Shown: one piece after another, positions 16,186 to 22,776 of the stretch | How the letters are laid out: each line of letters opens with the position of its first letter | Position numbering within the stretch: position 1 is the stretch's first letter | Source: Erythrobacter sp. HL-111 | Lineage (GTDB): Bacteria; Pseudomonadota; Alphaproteobacteria; Sphingomonadales; Sphingomonadaceae | Reading direction: 5' to 3' | DNA: 64,000 nt | Assembly: GCF_900105095.1 (NCBI RefSeq) | Contig: NZ_LT629743.1 | Coordinates: 930,001 to 994,000, forward strand | The notes under the pieces: generated by a model | Databases searched by the model: none | What the model saw: the letters and a program-made list of their open reading frames with translations, nothing else | What the model was told of the DNA's origin: nothing | Program-made: the position numbers and the translations under genes

Positions 16186-17844
16186 CCCGGATTATTCACC
16201 GGCGGTGGTCTGACGGGTTGGCGGGAGTGGCGTAAGCATTTGCATTGTTGTAGGAATGTGGTTGCTTAAGCCAGACCTGCAACGGGGCAAAATATGCCAC
16301 AGACCACACCCGCCGGATGCGATGATAGCGCGTCCGTATTTTCGTTTCCAGCAGTGCGCGGCAAGAAGGTCACAGCTGCGTTTGACGGCGGCAGGCTGAC
16401 CTCGGATGGCGGGGTCCTGGTGCTGGCTCAGGCCGAGCGCATGATGGGGCTCTGCCAGCGGCTTGCGGCGTGTATTGCCGATCCGCGCGATCCTGCTCGG
16501 GTGGTTCATCGGCTTGAAGATATCCTGCGCGCGCGGATGTTCGCGATCGCCTGCGGCTATGAGGATGCCGATGATCTCGACGCTCTGCGCGATGATCCGG
16601 GCTTCCGCCTTGCGCTGGGCAAGCTGCCGGGATCGGGTGCGGGGTTGGCCAGCCAACCGACGATGAGCCGCTGGGAGAATGCGCCGAGCACGCGCGAGCT
16701 GGCAAAGATGCTGGGGATCATGATCGACATCTACTGCGCCAGCTACCCCACTCCGCCGGCGGCGGTGACGCTGGATATCGATGACACCTGCGACGTCGTG
16801 CACGGCTATCAGCAACTCTCCTTCTGGAACGGACATCATGGGGAGCGCTGCTTCCTGCCGATCCATGTCTACGACACGGCAACGGGCCGGCCGGTGGCGA
16901 TGCTGCTGCGCACGGGCAAGACGCCTTCTGGCAAGGAGGCGGCAGGGCATATCCGGCGTCTGGTGCGCCATCTTCGCCGCCACTGGCCTGATACCCACAT
17001 CACCATCCGCGGTGACGGGCATTATGGACGGCCCGAGGTCATGGCCTTCTGCGAGGCGGCCCATGTCGATTACGTGTTCGGTCTGCCGACCAACGCCGCG
17101 CTGCGCGCTGATCCGGTTATCGTCACTGCCGCCGATGCCTGCGCGGTCCGCCGCGCCGAGTGCCAACTCCCGGTCCTGCGCAGCTATGCCGAGACCCGCT
17201 ACGGCGCGAAGAGCTGGAACCGCCAGCGCCGCGTCGTCGCCAGGATCGAGGCCAGCACGCTGGGCATGGATATCCGCTATGTCGTCACATCGCTAACCCA
17301 AGGCTCGGCTGAATACATCTATGACACGCTCTACTGTGCGCGCGGGCAGGCCGAGAACTTGATCAAGCTGCACAAGACCCAGCTGGCCAGTGACCGCACC
17401 TCGTGCCGGTCGGCGAACGCCAACCAGATGCGCCTGATCCTGCACACCGCTGCCTACTGGCTGCTGTGGCGCGTTCAGCAGGCGATCCCAAAGACCACCG
17501 CTCTGGCAAAAGCCGAGTTTACGACCCTGCGCCTGCGGCTGCTCAAGGTTGCTGCCCGCGTCATGGAAAGCGCCACCCGAATCCGCGTAGCGTTCGCCTC
17601 TGCGTGCCCCGATGCCGATCTGATGCGTGCCATCGTTCTCGCGCTCAAGCCTGCGCCGACGTAGCGGGCGCGGCAGTGCCGCAGAAACCCCGAGCCAAGT
17701 CCTTCAACCAGAAAAGCCCATCGATCACAGCGCGGTGAAACAGACGCCAGCGGTGCCGCACGCCCGCTCTACGCCGCCGCACGCAGCAGTGGCGTCAAGC
17801 TCGCGCCGAGAGGCGCCCAACCGCATCGCCGTGAATAAGAGAGG
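16186..17844 (+). mobile_element. IS1380-family insertion sequence, copy 1
   Basis: 1659 bases with imperfect terminal inverted repeats: the left end starts CCCGGATTATTCAC and the right end, read inward, starts CCTCTCTTATTCAC. It carries one transposase gene. It differs from copy 2 at two places I noticed: 16204 (G here, A at 19978) and 16424 (T here, C at 20198). Confidence 0.9.
16294..17664 (+). CDS. IS1380-family transposase (copy 1)
   Basis: A 456-residue DDE transposase. The acidic residues fit DIDDT near residue 162, RGDGHY near 240 and RGQAENLIK near 353, the usual DDE spacing of the IS1380 family, with the insertion and Y-x(2)-R...E-N-x-I-K block near the last Glu. The N-terminal segment (TSDGGVLVLAQAERMMG) matches the family consensus with Leu at residue 44. 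The frame is complete and flanked by terminal inverted repeats, so this copy should be functional in principle. Upstream of the start the element keeps about 108 bases of its own left end. Confidence 0.93.
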   Translation: MPQTTPAGCDDSASVFSFPAVRGKKVTAAFDGGRLTSDGGVLVLAQAERMMGLCQRLAACIADPRDPARVVHRLEDILRARMFAIACGYEDADDLDALRDDPGFRLALGKLPGSGAGLASQPTMSRWENAPSTRELAKMLGIMIDIYCASYPTPPAAVTLDIDDTCDVVHGYQQLSFWNGHHGERCFLPIHVYDTATGRPVAMLLRTGKTPSGKEAAGHIRRLVRHLRRHWPDTHITIRGDGHYGRPEVMAFCEAAHVDYVFGLPTNAALRADPVIVTAADACAVRRAECQLPVLRSYAETRYGAKSWNRQRRVVARIEASTLGMDIRYVVTSLTQGSAEYIYDTLYCARGQAENLIKLHKTQLASDRTSCRSANANQMRLILHTAAYWLLWRVQQAIPKTTALAKAEFTTLRLRLLKVAARVMESATRIRVAFASACPDADLMRAIVLALKPAPT

Positions 17845-17870
17845 CTAGGATATTTGCGGAACAGATTGAA

Positions 17871-18728
17871 TTAGGCGTTCTCTCGCTCTTCGCGCAATCG
17901 AGCCAGCTCGACCCACTCGCTTACAATTCGAGGCAGTTCGGTCACAACCTCACGACCGAACAGCACCTCATCGACATAGCCCATGTGGAGCATGTCAAAA
18001 ATTCGGCACAAATAGGCCTTCCCACATTTCCACCACGTGTAATGGGCATCAATCATCAGATAGTGCCGAACATCTACGTCCTCGTGCTCGCGCAACTCTT
18101 CCAGCTCCATGCCATCCAAGAGCGTCTCATAAACGCCGTCTGCAACACGACTCCCAAAAGTCGTGGTGTAATAATATTCTTTGATTTCCCAGATCGCGAC
18201 GGGATTGATCGCAGCAGGAAAAGCGCCATCAACCCGCCTCGCCAACGTCCGCAATGGTGCGCCGTCGCGCGTGATTGTCGTCAGCTCTCTCGGATCATAA
18301 TTGCAGTCAAAGCTATCCGCGTTGGCTTCGATCATCATATTCACCAAAGCCGTTAAAAACGCCTCGGCCTTCTTCTCACCTTTTTGCTTATTCATTGGAA
18401 TTGGGCAATTGGGCGAAAACTCGGCAAACTTCTCATCAAATAAAAGCTTGGCTTGCTCAGCCGTCATCAGATTTGGCTCAGCGATCTCCACAAGCGCCTT
18501 GGATCGCGCCTCGAAATATTCGATCAGCTCCAACGCAAGGTCGGTCGGTTTGCCGTCCTTTTCGAGCTTCGAACTATCAAGCTCTAGCGCCTCGAACGCG
18601 TTGACCATCTGGCGCAACGTCGGAACGATGATCCTGTCTCCTTTGCTGTAGCCAACTTGCTGGCTAAGCGAGCGGACAGATGCCCAAAACGAATGGGGCT
18701 TATGCAGATATTTCTCAATCGGGCGCAT
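17871..18728 (-). CDS. Putative type II restriction endonuclease (PD-(D/E)xK-like)
   Basis: A 285-residue protein that I do not recognise as a named enzyme. A candidate nuclease core is RRVDGAF, ..., WEIKEYYYTT at about residues 165-185: an Asp followed by Glu-x-Lys, the PD-(D/E)xK pattern. Its position supports a restriction nuclease: it follows an XRE controller gene with a 14-base overlap (18715-18728) and is divergent from a DNA adenine methyltransferase. I start at ATG 18728 (MRPIEKYLHKPHSF); an in-frame ATG at 18788 would overlap the controller by 74 bases. The sequence is AT-richer than chromosomal neighbours. Target specificity cannot be read from sequence. Confidence 0.65.
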   Translation of the reverse strand: MRPIEKYLHKPHSFWASVRSLSQQVGYSKGDRIIVPTLRQMVNAFEALELDSSKLEKDGKPTDLALELIEYFEARSKALVEIAEPNLMTAEQAKLLFDEKFAEFSPNCPIPMNKQKGEKKAEAFLTALVNMMIEANADSFDCNYDPRELTTITRDGAPLRTLARRVDGAFPAAINPVAIWEIKEYYYTTTFGSRVADGVYETLLDGMELEELREHEDVDVRHYLMIDAHYTWWKCGKAYLCRIFDMLHMGYVDEVLFGREVVTELPRIVSEWVELARLREERENA

Positions 18729-18981
18729 GACTATCCTGACCCAATCGGCTTTCAAAACGATCCATAAAATCAGCAATGGTGATGCCAAATAGACCGCAAA
18801 GAGCGCGAAGTTCGAGAATATCTAATCGACGTTCTCCAGCCTCATATTTGCTAACCATTGATTGATGAATGCCAAGAACCTTTGCCACATCGATCTGGCG
18901 ATGGCCTGACTCTTCACGCAACTCCCTCAAGAGCGCCTCAAGCACTTTTTGTTCATGGTTTTTCGTGAATCGCCCCGACAT
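18715..18981 (-). CDS. XRE-family controller (C) protein of the R-M system
   Basis: An 88-residue protein with one helix-turn-helix domain at about residues 22-75 (RQIDVAKVLGIHQSMVSKYE, then GERRLD). Small XRE proteins beside type II R-M genes are controller proteins that delay nuclease expression after entry into a new host. It is co-transcribed with the nuclease gene by a 14-base overlap and diverges from the methyltransferase gene. A good promoter (TTGGAA-17-TATAGT) ends 7 bases from its ATG, so the mRNA is probably leaderless or nearly so, as reported for some C genes. An ordinary XRE regulator is an alternative, but the context argues for a C protein. Confidence 0.8.
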   Translation of the reverse strand: MSGRFTKNHEQKVLEALLRELREESGHRQIDVAKVLGIHQSMVSKYEAGERRLDILELRALCGLFGITIADFMDRFESRLGQDSHAPD

Positions 18982-18987
18982 CCCTTG

Positions 18988-19016
18988 ACTATAAATTCCG
19001 AATCAGGATATTCCAA
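18988..19016 (-). promoter_or_regulatory. Candidate promoter of the controller/nuclease operon
   Basis: On the minus strand TTGGAA (19016-19011) and TATAGT (18993-18988) are separated by exactly 17 bases. Initiation 6-8 bases beyond the -10 falls at or beside the ATG at 18981, implying a leaderless or near-leaderless transcript. Confidence 0.55.
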
Positions 19017-19030
19017 AAGGACATATATTT

Positions 19031-19043
19031 TGATCACTGATCA
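19031..19043 (+). promoter_or_regulatory. Palindromic operator candidate TGATCA-C-TGATCA
   Basis: A perfect 13-base palindrome with two TGATCA halves around a C, between the divergent controller and methyltransferase genes and 15 bases before the methylase TTG start. It contains two GATC sites, so it could be bound by the controller protein or be sensitive to methylation at GATC. The role is inferred from position. Confidence 0.5.
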
Positions 19044-19058
19044 TGGACGGGGGACATT

Positions 19059-19958
19059 TTGCAAAACGCGCTCAATTTAGAATATTGTGAGCCTGAGGTT
19101 CAAAACACGACGCTAGGCGTTGCTCCCTACAAAACACAGTTGCTCAAATGGATCGGGAACAAGCAACGCTTCGCTCATGAAATAATCTCGTATTTCCCGA
19201 AGCATTTTAACACGTATCACGAGCCATTTCTGGGGTCGGGTGCTGTTCTTGGCGTTCTTGCCCCTCGCAAGGCGGAAGCCTCTGACTGTTTCGAGCCTCT
19301 TATTGAGATGTGGCAATGCTTGCAGGAATCTCCAGACACTTTGATTGGCTGGTATCGGGAGCGTTGGGAGCGCATGAAGGCGGGTGACAAGAAAACCGTC
19401 TATGAGGAAATCAAGTCCAGCTACAACAAGGGCGCGAACGCCGCCGACATGCTTTTCCTCTGTCGGTCTTGCTATGGTGGAGTGGTAAGATTTCGCCAAA
19501 AAGATGGCTATATGTCCACGCCCTGCGGTGTGCATGATCCTATCCATCCTGCCAGCTTCGCTAGGCGAGCTATGGAATGGCACGAGCGCACCAAACACAC
19601 ATCGTTCTCGTGTGTTGGCTATGAAGAGGCCTTAGATCGAGCACGCGAGGGCGACGTCGTTTATTGCGATCCGCCATATTCATACAGTCAGGCCATTTTA
19701 TATGGCGCTCAGGGCTTTAGCCTCGATGATCTTCTGGTCAGTATCGAAAAGGCCAAAAAGCGCGGGGCGTTCGTTGCGCTTAGCATCGACGGGAGCAAAA
19801 AATCTGGCGATCAGGATTGTGCATTTGACTGGCCGACTGGTCTGTTCGCTCAAGAAACTCCCGTAAATGTAGGGCGCTCGATGCTCCGCAGATTCCAAAT
19901 GGGTGGTGAAACATTGGAATCCGAGCTTGTGAAAGATCGCCTGCTTCTTACCCACTGA
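19059..19958 (+). CDS. D12-class DNA adenine (N6) methyltransferase of the R-M system
   Basis: A 299-residue methylase that should protect host DNA against the adjacent nuclease. The motifs of the Dam/DpnM/D12 family are in order: LLKWIGNKQRF (motif X, about residues 28-38), HEPFLGSGAV (motif I, AdoMet binding, about 54-63), and VVYCDPPYSYS (motif IV catalytic DPPY, about 200-210). The middle segment FLCRSCYGGVVRF, DGYMSTPCG lies where D12 enzymes carry target recognition. The start is probably TTG 19059 with GGGGGAC just upstream; no in-frame ATG is better placed. It ends one base before IS copy 2. The recognition sequence is unknown; GATC is possible but unproven. Confidence 0.9.
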   Translation: MQNALNLEYCEPEVQNTTLGVAPYKTQLLKWIGNKQRFAHEIISYFPKHFNTYHEPFLGSGAVLGVLAPRKAEASDCFEPLIEMWQCLQESPDTLIGWYRERWERMKAGDKKTVYEEIKSSYNKGANAADMLFLCRSCYGGVVRFRQKDGYMSTPCGVHDPIHPASFARRAMEWHERTKHTSFSCVGYEEALDRAREGDVVYCDPPYSYSQAILYGAQGFSLDDLLVSIEKAKKRGAFVALSIDGSKKSGDQDCAFDWPTGLFAQETPVNVGRSMLRRFQMGGETLESELVKDRLLLTH

Positions 19959-19959
19959 A

Positions 19960-21618
19960 CCCGGATTATTCACCGGCAGTGGTCTGACGGGTTGGCGGGA
20001 GTGGCGTAAGCATTTGCATTGTTGTAGGAATGTGGTTGCTTAAGCCAGACCTGCAACGGGGCAAAATATGCCACAGACCACACCCGCCGGATGCGATGAT
20101 AGCGCGTCCGTATTTTCGTTTCCAGCAGTGCGCGGCAAGAAGGTCACAGCTGCGTTTGACGGCGGCAGGCTGACCTCGGATGGCGGGGTCCTGGTGCCGG
20201 CTCAGGCCGAGCGCATGATGGGGCTCTGCCAGCGGCTTGCGGCGTGTATTGCCGATCCGCGCGATCCTGCTCGGGTGGTTCATCGGCTTGAAGATATCCT
20301 GCGCGCGCGGATGTTCGCGATCGCCTGCGGCTATGAGGATGCCGATGATCTCGACGCTCTGCGCGATGATCCGGGCTTCCGCCTTGCGCTGGGCAAGCTG
20401 CCGGGATCGGGTGCGGGGTTGGCCAGCCAACCGACGATGAGCCGCTGGGAGAATGCGCCGAGCACGCGCGAGCTGGCAAAGATGCTGGGGATCATGATCG
20501 ACATCTACTGCGCCAGCTACCCCACTCCGCCGGCGGCGGTGACGCTGGATATCGATGACACCTGCGACGTCGTGCACGGCTATCAGCAACTCTCCTTCTG
20601 GAACGGACATCATGGGGAGCGCTGCTTCCTGCCGATCCATGTCTACGACACGGCAACGGGCCGGCCGGTGGCGATGCTGCTGCGCACGGGCAAGACGCCT
20701 TCTGGCAAGGAGGCGGCAGGGCATATCCGGCGTCTGGTGCGCCATCTTCGCCGCCACTGGCCTGATACCCACATCACCATCCGCGGTGACGGGCATTATG
20801 GACGGCCCGAGGTCATGGCCTTCTGCGAGGCGGCCCATGTCGATTACGTGTTCGGTCTGCCGACCAACGCCGCGCTGCGCGCTGATCCGGTTATCGTCAC
20901 TGCCGCCGATGCCTGCGCGGTCCGCCGCGCCGAGTGCCAACTCCCGGTCCTGCGCAGCTATGCCGAGACCCGCTACGGCGCGAAGAGCTGGAACCGCCAG
21001 CGCCGCGTCGTCGCCAGGATCGAGGCCAGCACGCTGGGCATGGATATCCGCTATGTCGTCACATCGCTAACCCAAGGCTCGGCTGAATACATCTATGACA
21101 CGCTCTACTGTGCGCGCGGGCAGGCCGAGAACTTGATCAAGCTGCACAAGACCCAGCTGGCCAGTGACCGCACCTCGTGCCGGTCGGCGAACGCCAACCA
21201 GATGCGCCTGATCCTGCACACCGCTGCCTACTGGCTGCTGTGGCGCGTTCAGCAGGCGATCCCAAAGACCACCGCTCTGGCAAAAGCCGAGTTTACGACC
21301 CTGCGCCTGCGGCTGCTCAAGGTTGCTGCCCGCGTCATGGAAAGCGCCACCCGAATCCGCGTAGCGTTCGCCTCTGCGTGCCCCGATGCCGATCTGATGC
21401 GTGCCATCGTTCTCGCGCTCAAGCCTGCGCCGACGTAGCGGGCGCGGCAGTGCCGCAGAAACCCCGAGCCAAGTCCTTCAACCAGAAAAGCCCATCGATC
21501 ACAGCGCGGTGAAACAGACGCCAGCGGTGCCGCACGCCCGCTCTACGCCGCCGCACGCAGCAGTGGCGTCAAGCTCGCGCCGAGAGGCGCCCAACCGCAT
21601 CGCCGTGAATAAGAGAGG
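19960..21618 (+). mobile_element. IS1380-family insertion sequence, copy 2
   Basis: A direct-repeat copy of the 16186-17844 element, the same length (1659 bases) and nearly identical. Its left end begins one base after the methyltransferase stop codon. Its right end is followed by TTAG, the same four bases that precede copy 1. Confidence 0.9.
20068..21438 (+). CDS. IS1380-family transposase (copy 2, L44P)
   Basis: A 456-residue transposase, identical to the copy 1 product except that residue 44 is Pro instead of Leu (CCG at 20197-20199 versus CTG at 16423-16425). The DDE residues are intact. The change falls in TSDGGVLVPAQAERMMG, where IS1380-family proteins normally have an aliphatic residue leading into a helix, so it may weaken the enzyme. 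Copy 1 could act on both elements in trans. Confidence 0.92.
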   Translation: MPQTTPAGCDDSASVFSFPAVRGKKVTAAFDGGRLTSDGGVLVPAQAERMMGLCQRLAACIADPRDPARVVHRLEDILRARMFAIACGYEDADDLDALRDDPGFRLALGKLPGSGAGLASQPTMSRWENAPSTRELAKMLGIMIDIYCASYPTPPAAVTLDIDDTCDVVHGYQQLSFWNGHHGERCFLPIHVYDTATGRPVAMLLRTGKTPSGKEAAGHIRRLVRHLRRHWPDTHITIRGDGHYGRPEVMAFCEAAHVDYVFGLPTNAALRADPVIVTAADACAVRRAECQLPVLRSYAETRYGAKSWNRQRRVVARIEASTLGMDIRYVVTSLTQGSAEYIYDTLYCARGQAENLIKLHKTQLASDRTSCRSANANQMRLILHTAAYWLLWRVQQAIPKTTALAKAEFTTLRLRLLKVAARVMESATRIRVAFASACPDADLMRAIVLALKPAPT

Positions 21619-21622
21619 TTAG

Positions 21623-21720
21623 AGTTTCGGACGCCGTGAGGCGTTGGAAACTCTAAACGCAAGCGGAAAGTCCGCTTTGAAGACAGTAAAGCCGTTAGCA
21701 GCCACTCGGTACCGACGCGT
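21623..21720. other. Transposon target: interrupted hairpin
   Basis: Joining the left flank (...ATTTAG, to 16185) to the right flank after its TTAG copy (AGTTTCGGACGCC...) restores TTTAGAGTTTC paired with GAAACTCTAAA (21647-21657) around GACGCC-GTGA-GGCGT. A second small hairpin, GCGGA-AAG-TCCGC, follows. No gene is seen here. Confidence 0.65.
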
Positions 21721-22662
21721 CTAGTCGCCCCGCCCCACCCCGCACATCCCCGCCTCGGGCAGTCGCTCCGCCTCGGCCAGCGCCGCGGCCGCTTCGCGCG
21801 GGCGGTCGGTGGCGAGCATGTCGACGCCGCCCTGCGAGAGTTCGGCATAGCGTTCGTCCGTCCCGAAGCGGTCGATCACGTTGTCGATCGAATTCGGCGA
21901 GCGGCCGAGCGTGCCGAAGATCACCTCGACATCGGCCTCGTCGAGCGCCGCGTAGAGGTCGGGCCGGGCAAGCCGCGTGCCGGTGAAGGCGATGATCCGC
22001 TCGGCCGGGATGCCTGCCGCGACCGCCTCTTCGAGCGCGTCGGGGCTTTCGATCGAGAGCGAGATCATGGCCGAGGGCGCAAGGCGGTGGAGCTTCTTCG
22101 CCGAGGGGATCGAATAGGCGATGAGGATGACGCCCTCCTCCATGCCCTTCTCGCGCACCATCTCGATCACGTCCTCGTAGGATGCGGAGCGCTTGAAATC
22201 GAGCTGGAGCACGGTGCGGCCCTTCGCCCAGTCGAGCGCTTCGGCAAGCGTCGGGATCGCATAGGGCGTGACCCATCCCGCGCTGTCGGTGAGGCGCAGC
22301 GCGGCGAGGTCTGCCCATGCCTTATCCGCCGCGCGCCCCTCGCCCGTCGTCGTCCGGTCAAGCGTATCGTCATGCATCAGGAACAACACGCCGTCCGCGC
22401 TTTGCGCGACATCGACCTCCATCACGGCGGGGATCGCGGTCAGCACCGCGTCCATCGTCGGGATCGCGTTTTCGGGCAGGCCCGGCGAAGGCCCTCCCCG
22501 GTGCGCGGAGACGAGCGTGCGCCCTTCCGCCTCGAGGCAGTCGAGCATCGCCGACAGCGAGGATTCGGGCACCAGCCGCCATTGTTCGCGCGCGCTGGAT
22601 TCGCTGGCGGCGAATCCTGCAAGTCCTAGAACCGCCGCCGCCGCGGCAAGCCTCGCCATCAT
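21721..22662 (-). CDS. Glycerophosphodiester phosphodiesterase, exported
   Basis: A 313-residue GDPD-family enzyme that hydrolyses glycerophosphodiesters to glycerol-3-phosphate and an alcohol. The N-terminus (MMARLAAAAAVLGLAGFAAS) is a signal peptide, so it is periplasmic. The family signature is clear: SAHRGGP with catalytic His near residue 53, LPENAIPTMD, VMEVDVAQSADGVLFLMHDD and TLDRTTTG with the second His, and a TIM-barrel end with MLATDRPREA. The start at ATG 22662 follows AAGGAGA. The same frame stays open to 24240, but that extension is antisense to the next gene and lacks family similarity. It is divergent from the amidohydrolase gene, with 114 bases between them. Confidence 0.9.
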   Translation of the reverse strand: MMARLAAAAAVLGLAGFAASESSAREQWRLVPESSLSAMLDCLEAEGRTLVSAHRGGPSPGLPENAIPTMDAVLTAIPAVMEVDVAQSADGVLFLMHDDTLDRTTTGEGRAADKAWADLAALRLTDSAGWVTPYAIPTLAEALDWAKGRTVLQLDFKRSASYEDVIEMVREKGMEEGVILIAYSIPSAKKLHRLAPSAMISLSIESPDALEEAVAAGIPAERIIAFTGTRLARPDLYAALDEADVEVIFGTLGRSPNSIDNVIDRFGTDERYAELSQGGVDMLATDRPREAAAALAEAERLPEAGMCGVGRGD

Positions 22663-22776
22663 GTTCTTTCTCCTTGAGGGGAAATGACTTTCATCACCCA
22701 AAGTCCCGTCCGCGAACGCCCCCTTGTAGGCGGGCGCGCTTTGCGACATCATTCGCCGCAATAAGGGAGAGAGACA

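Larger units (their letters stand above)
16186..21618 (+). mobile_element. Composite transposon: two IS1380-family copies around an R-M system
   Basis: A 5433-base unit bounded by two direct copies of the same 1659-base insertion sequence. The bases outside the left end (TTAG, 16182-16185) and outside the right end (TTAG, 21619-21622) are the same. The bases at the inner IS ends differ (CTAG after copy 1, TGAA before copy 2). That pattern is expected if the whole unit, and not each IS, moved here. The cargo is an XRE controller, a putative nuclease and an adenine methyltransferase, all lower in GC than the host. Confidence 0.85.

Noticed and set aside
16192..17166. A 324-residue minus-strand frame repeated at 19966-20940
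   Set aside because: It is antisense to the IS transposases, and its repetition is due to the IS copies.
18985..19013. TTGACT with a 17-base spacer as a plus-strand promoter for the methylase
   Set aside because: The downstream hexamer ATATTC is a poor -10, and the site overlaps the better minus-strand promoter.
16186..21618. Two independent IS insertions with separate target duplications
   Set aside because: Inner flanks do not match their outer partners, while the two outermost flanks (TTAG) do, so a composite unit fits better.
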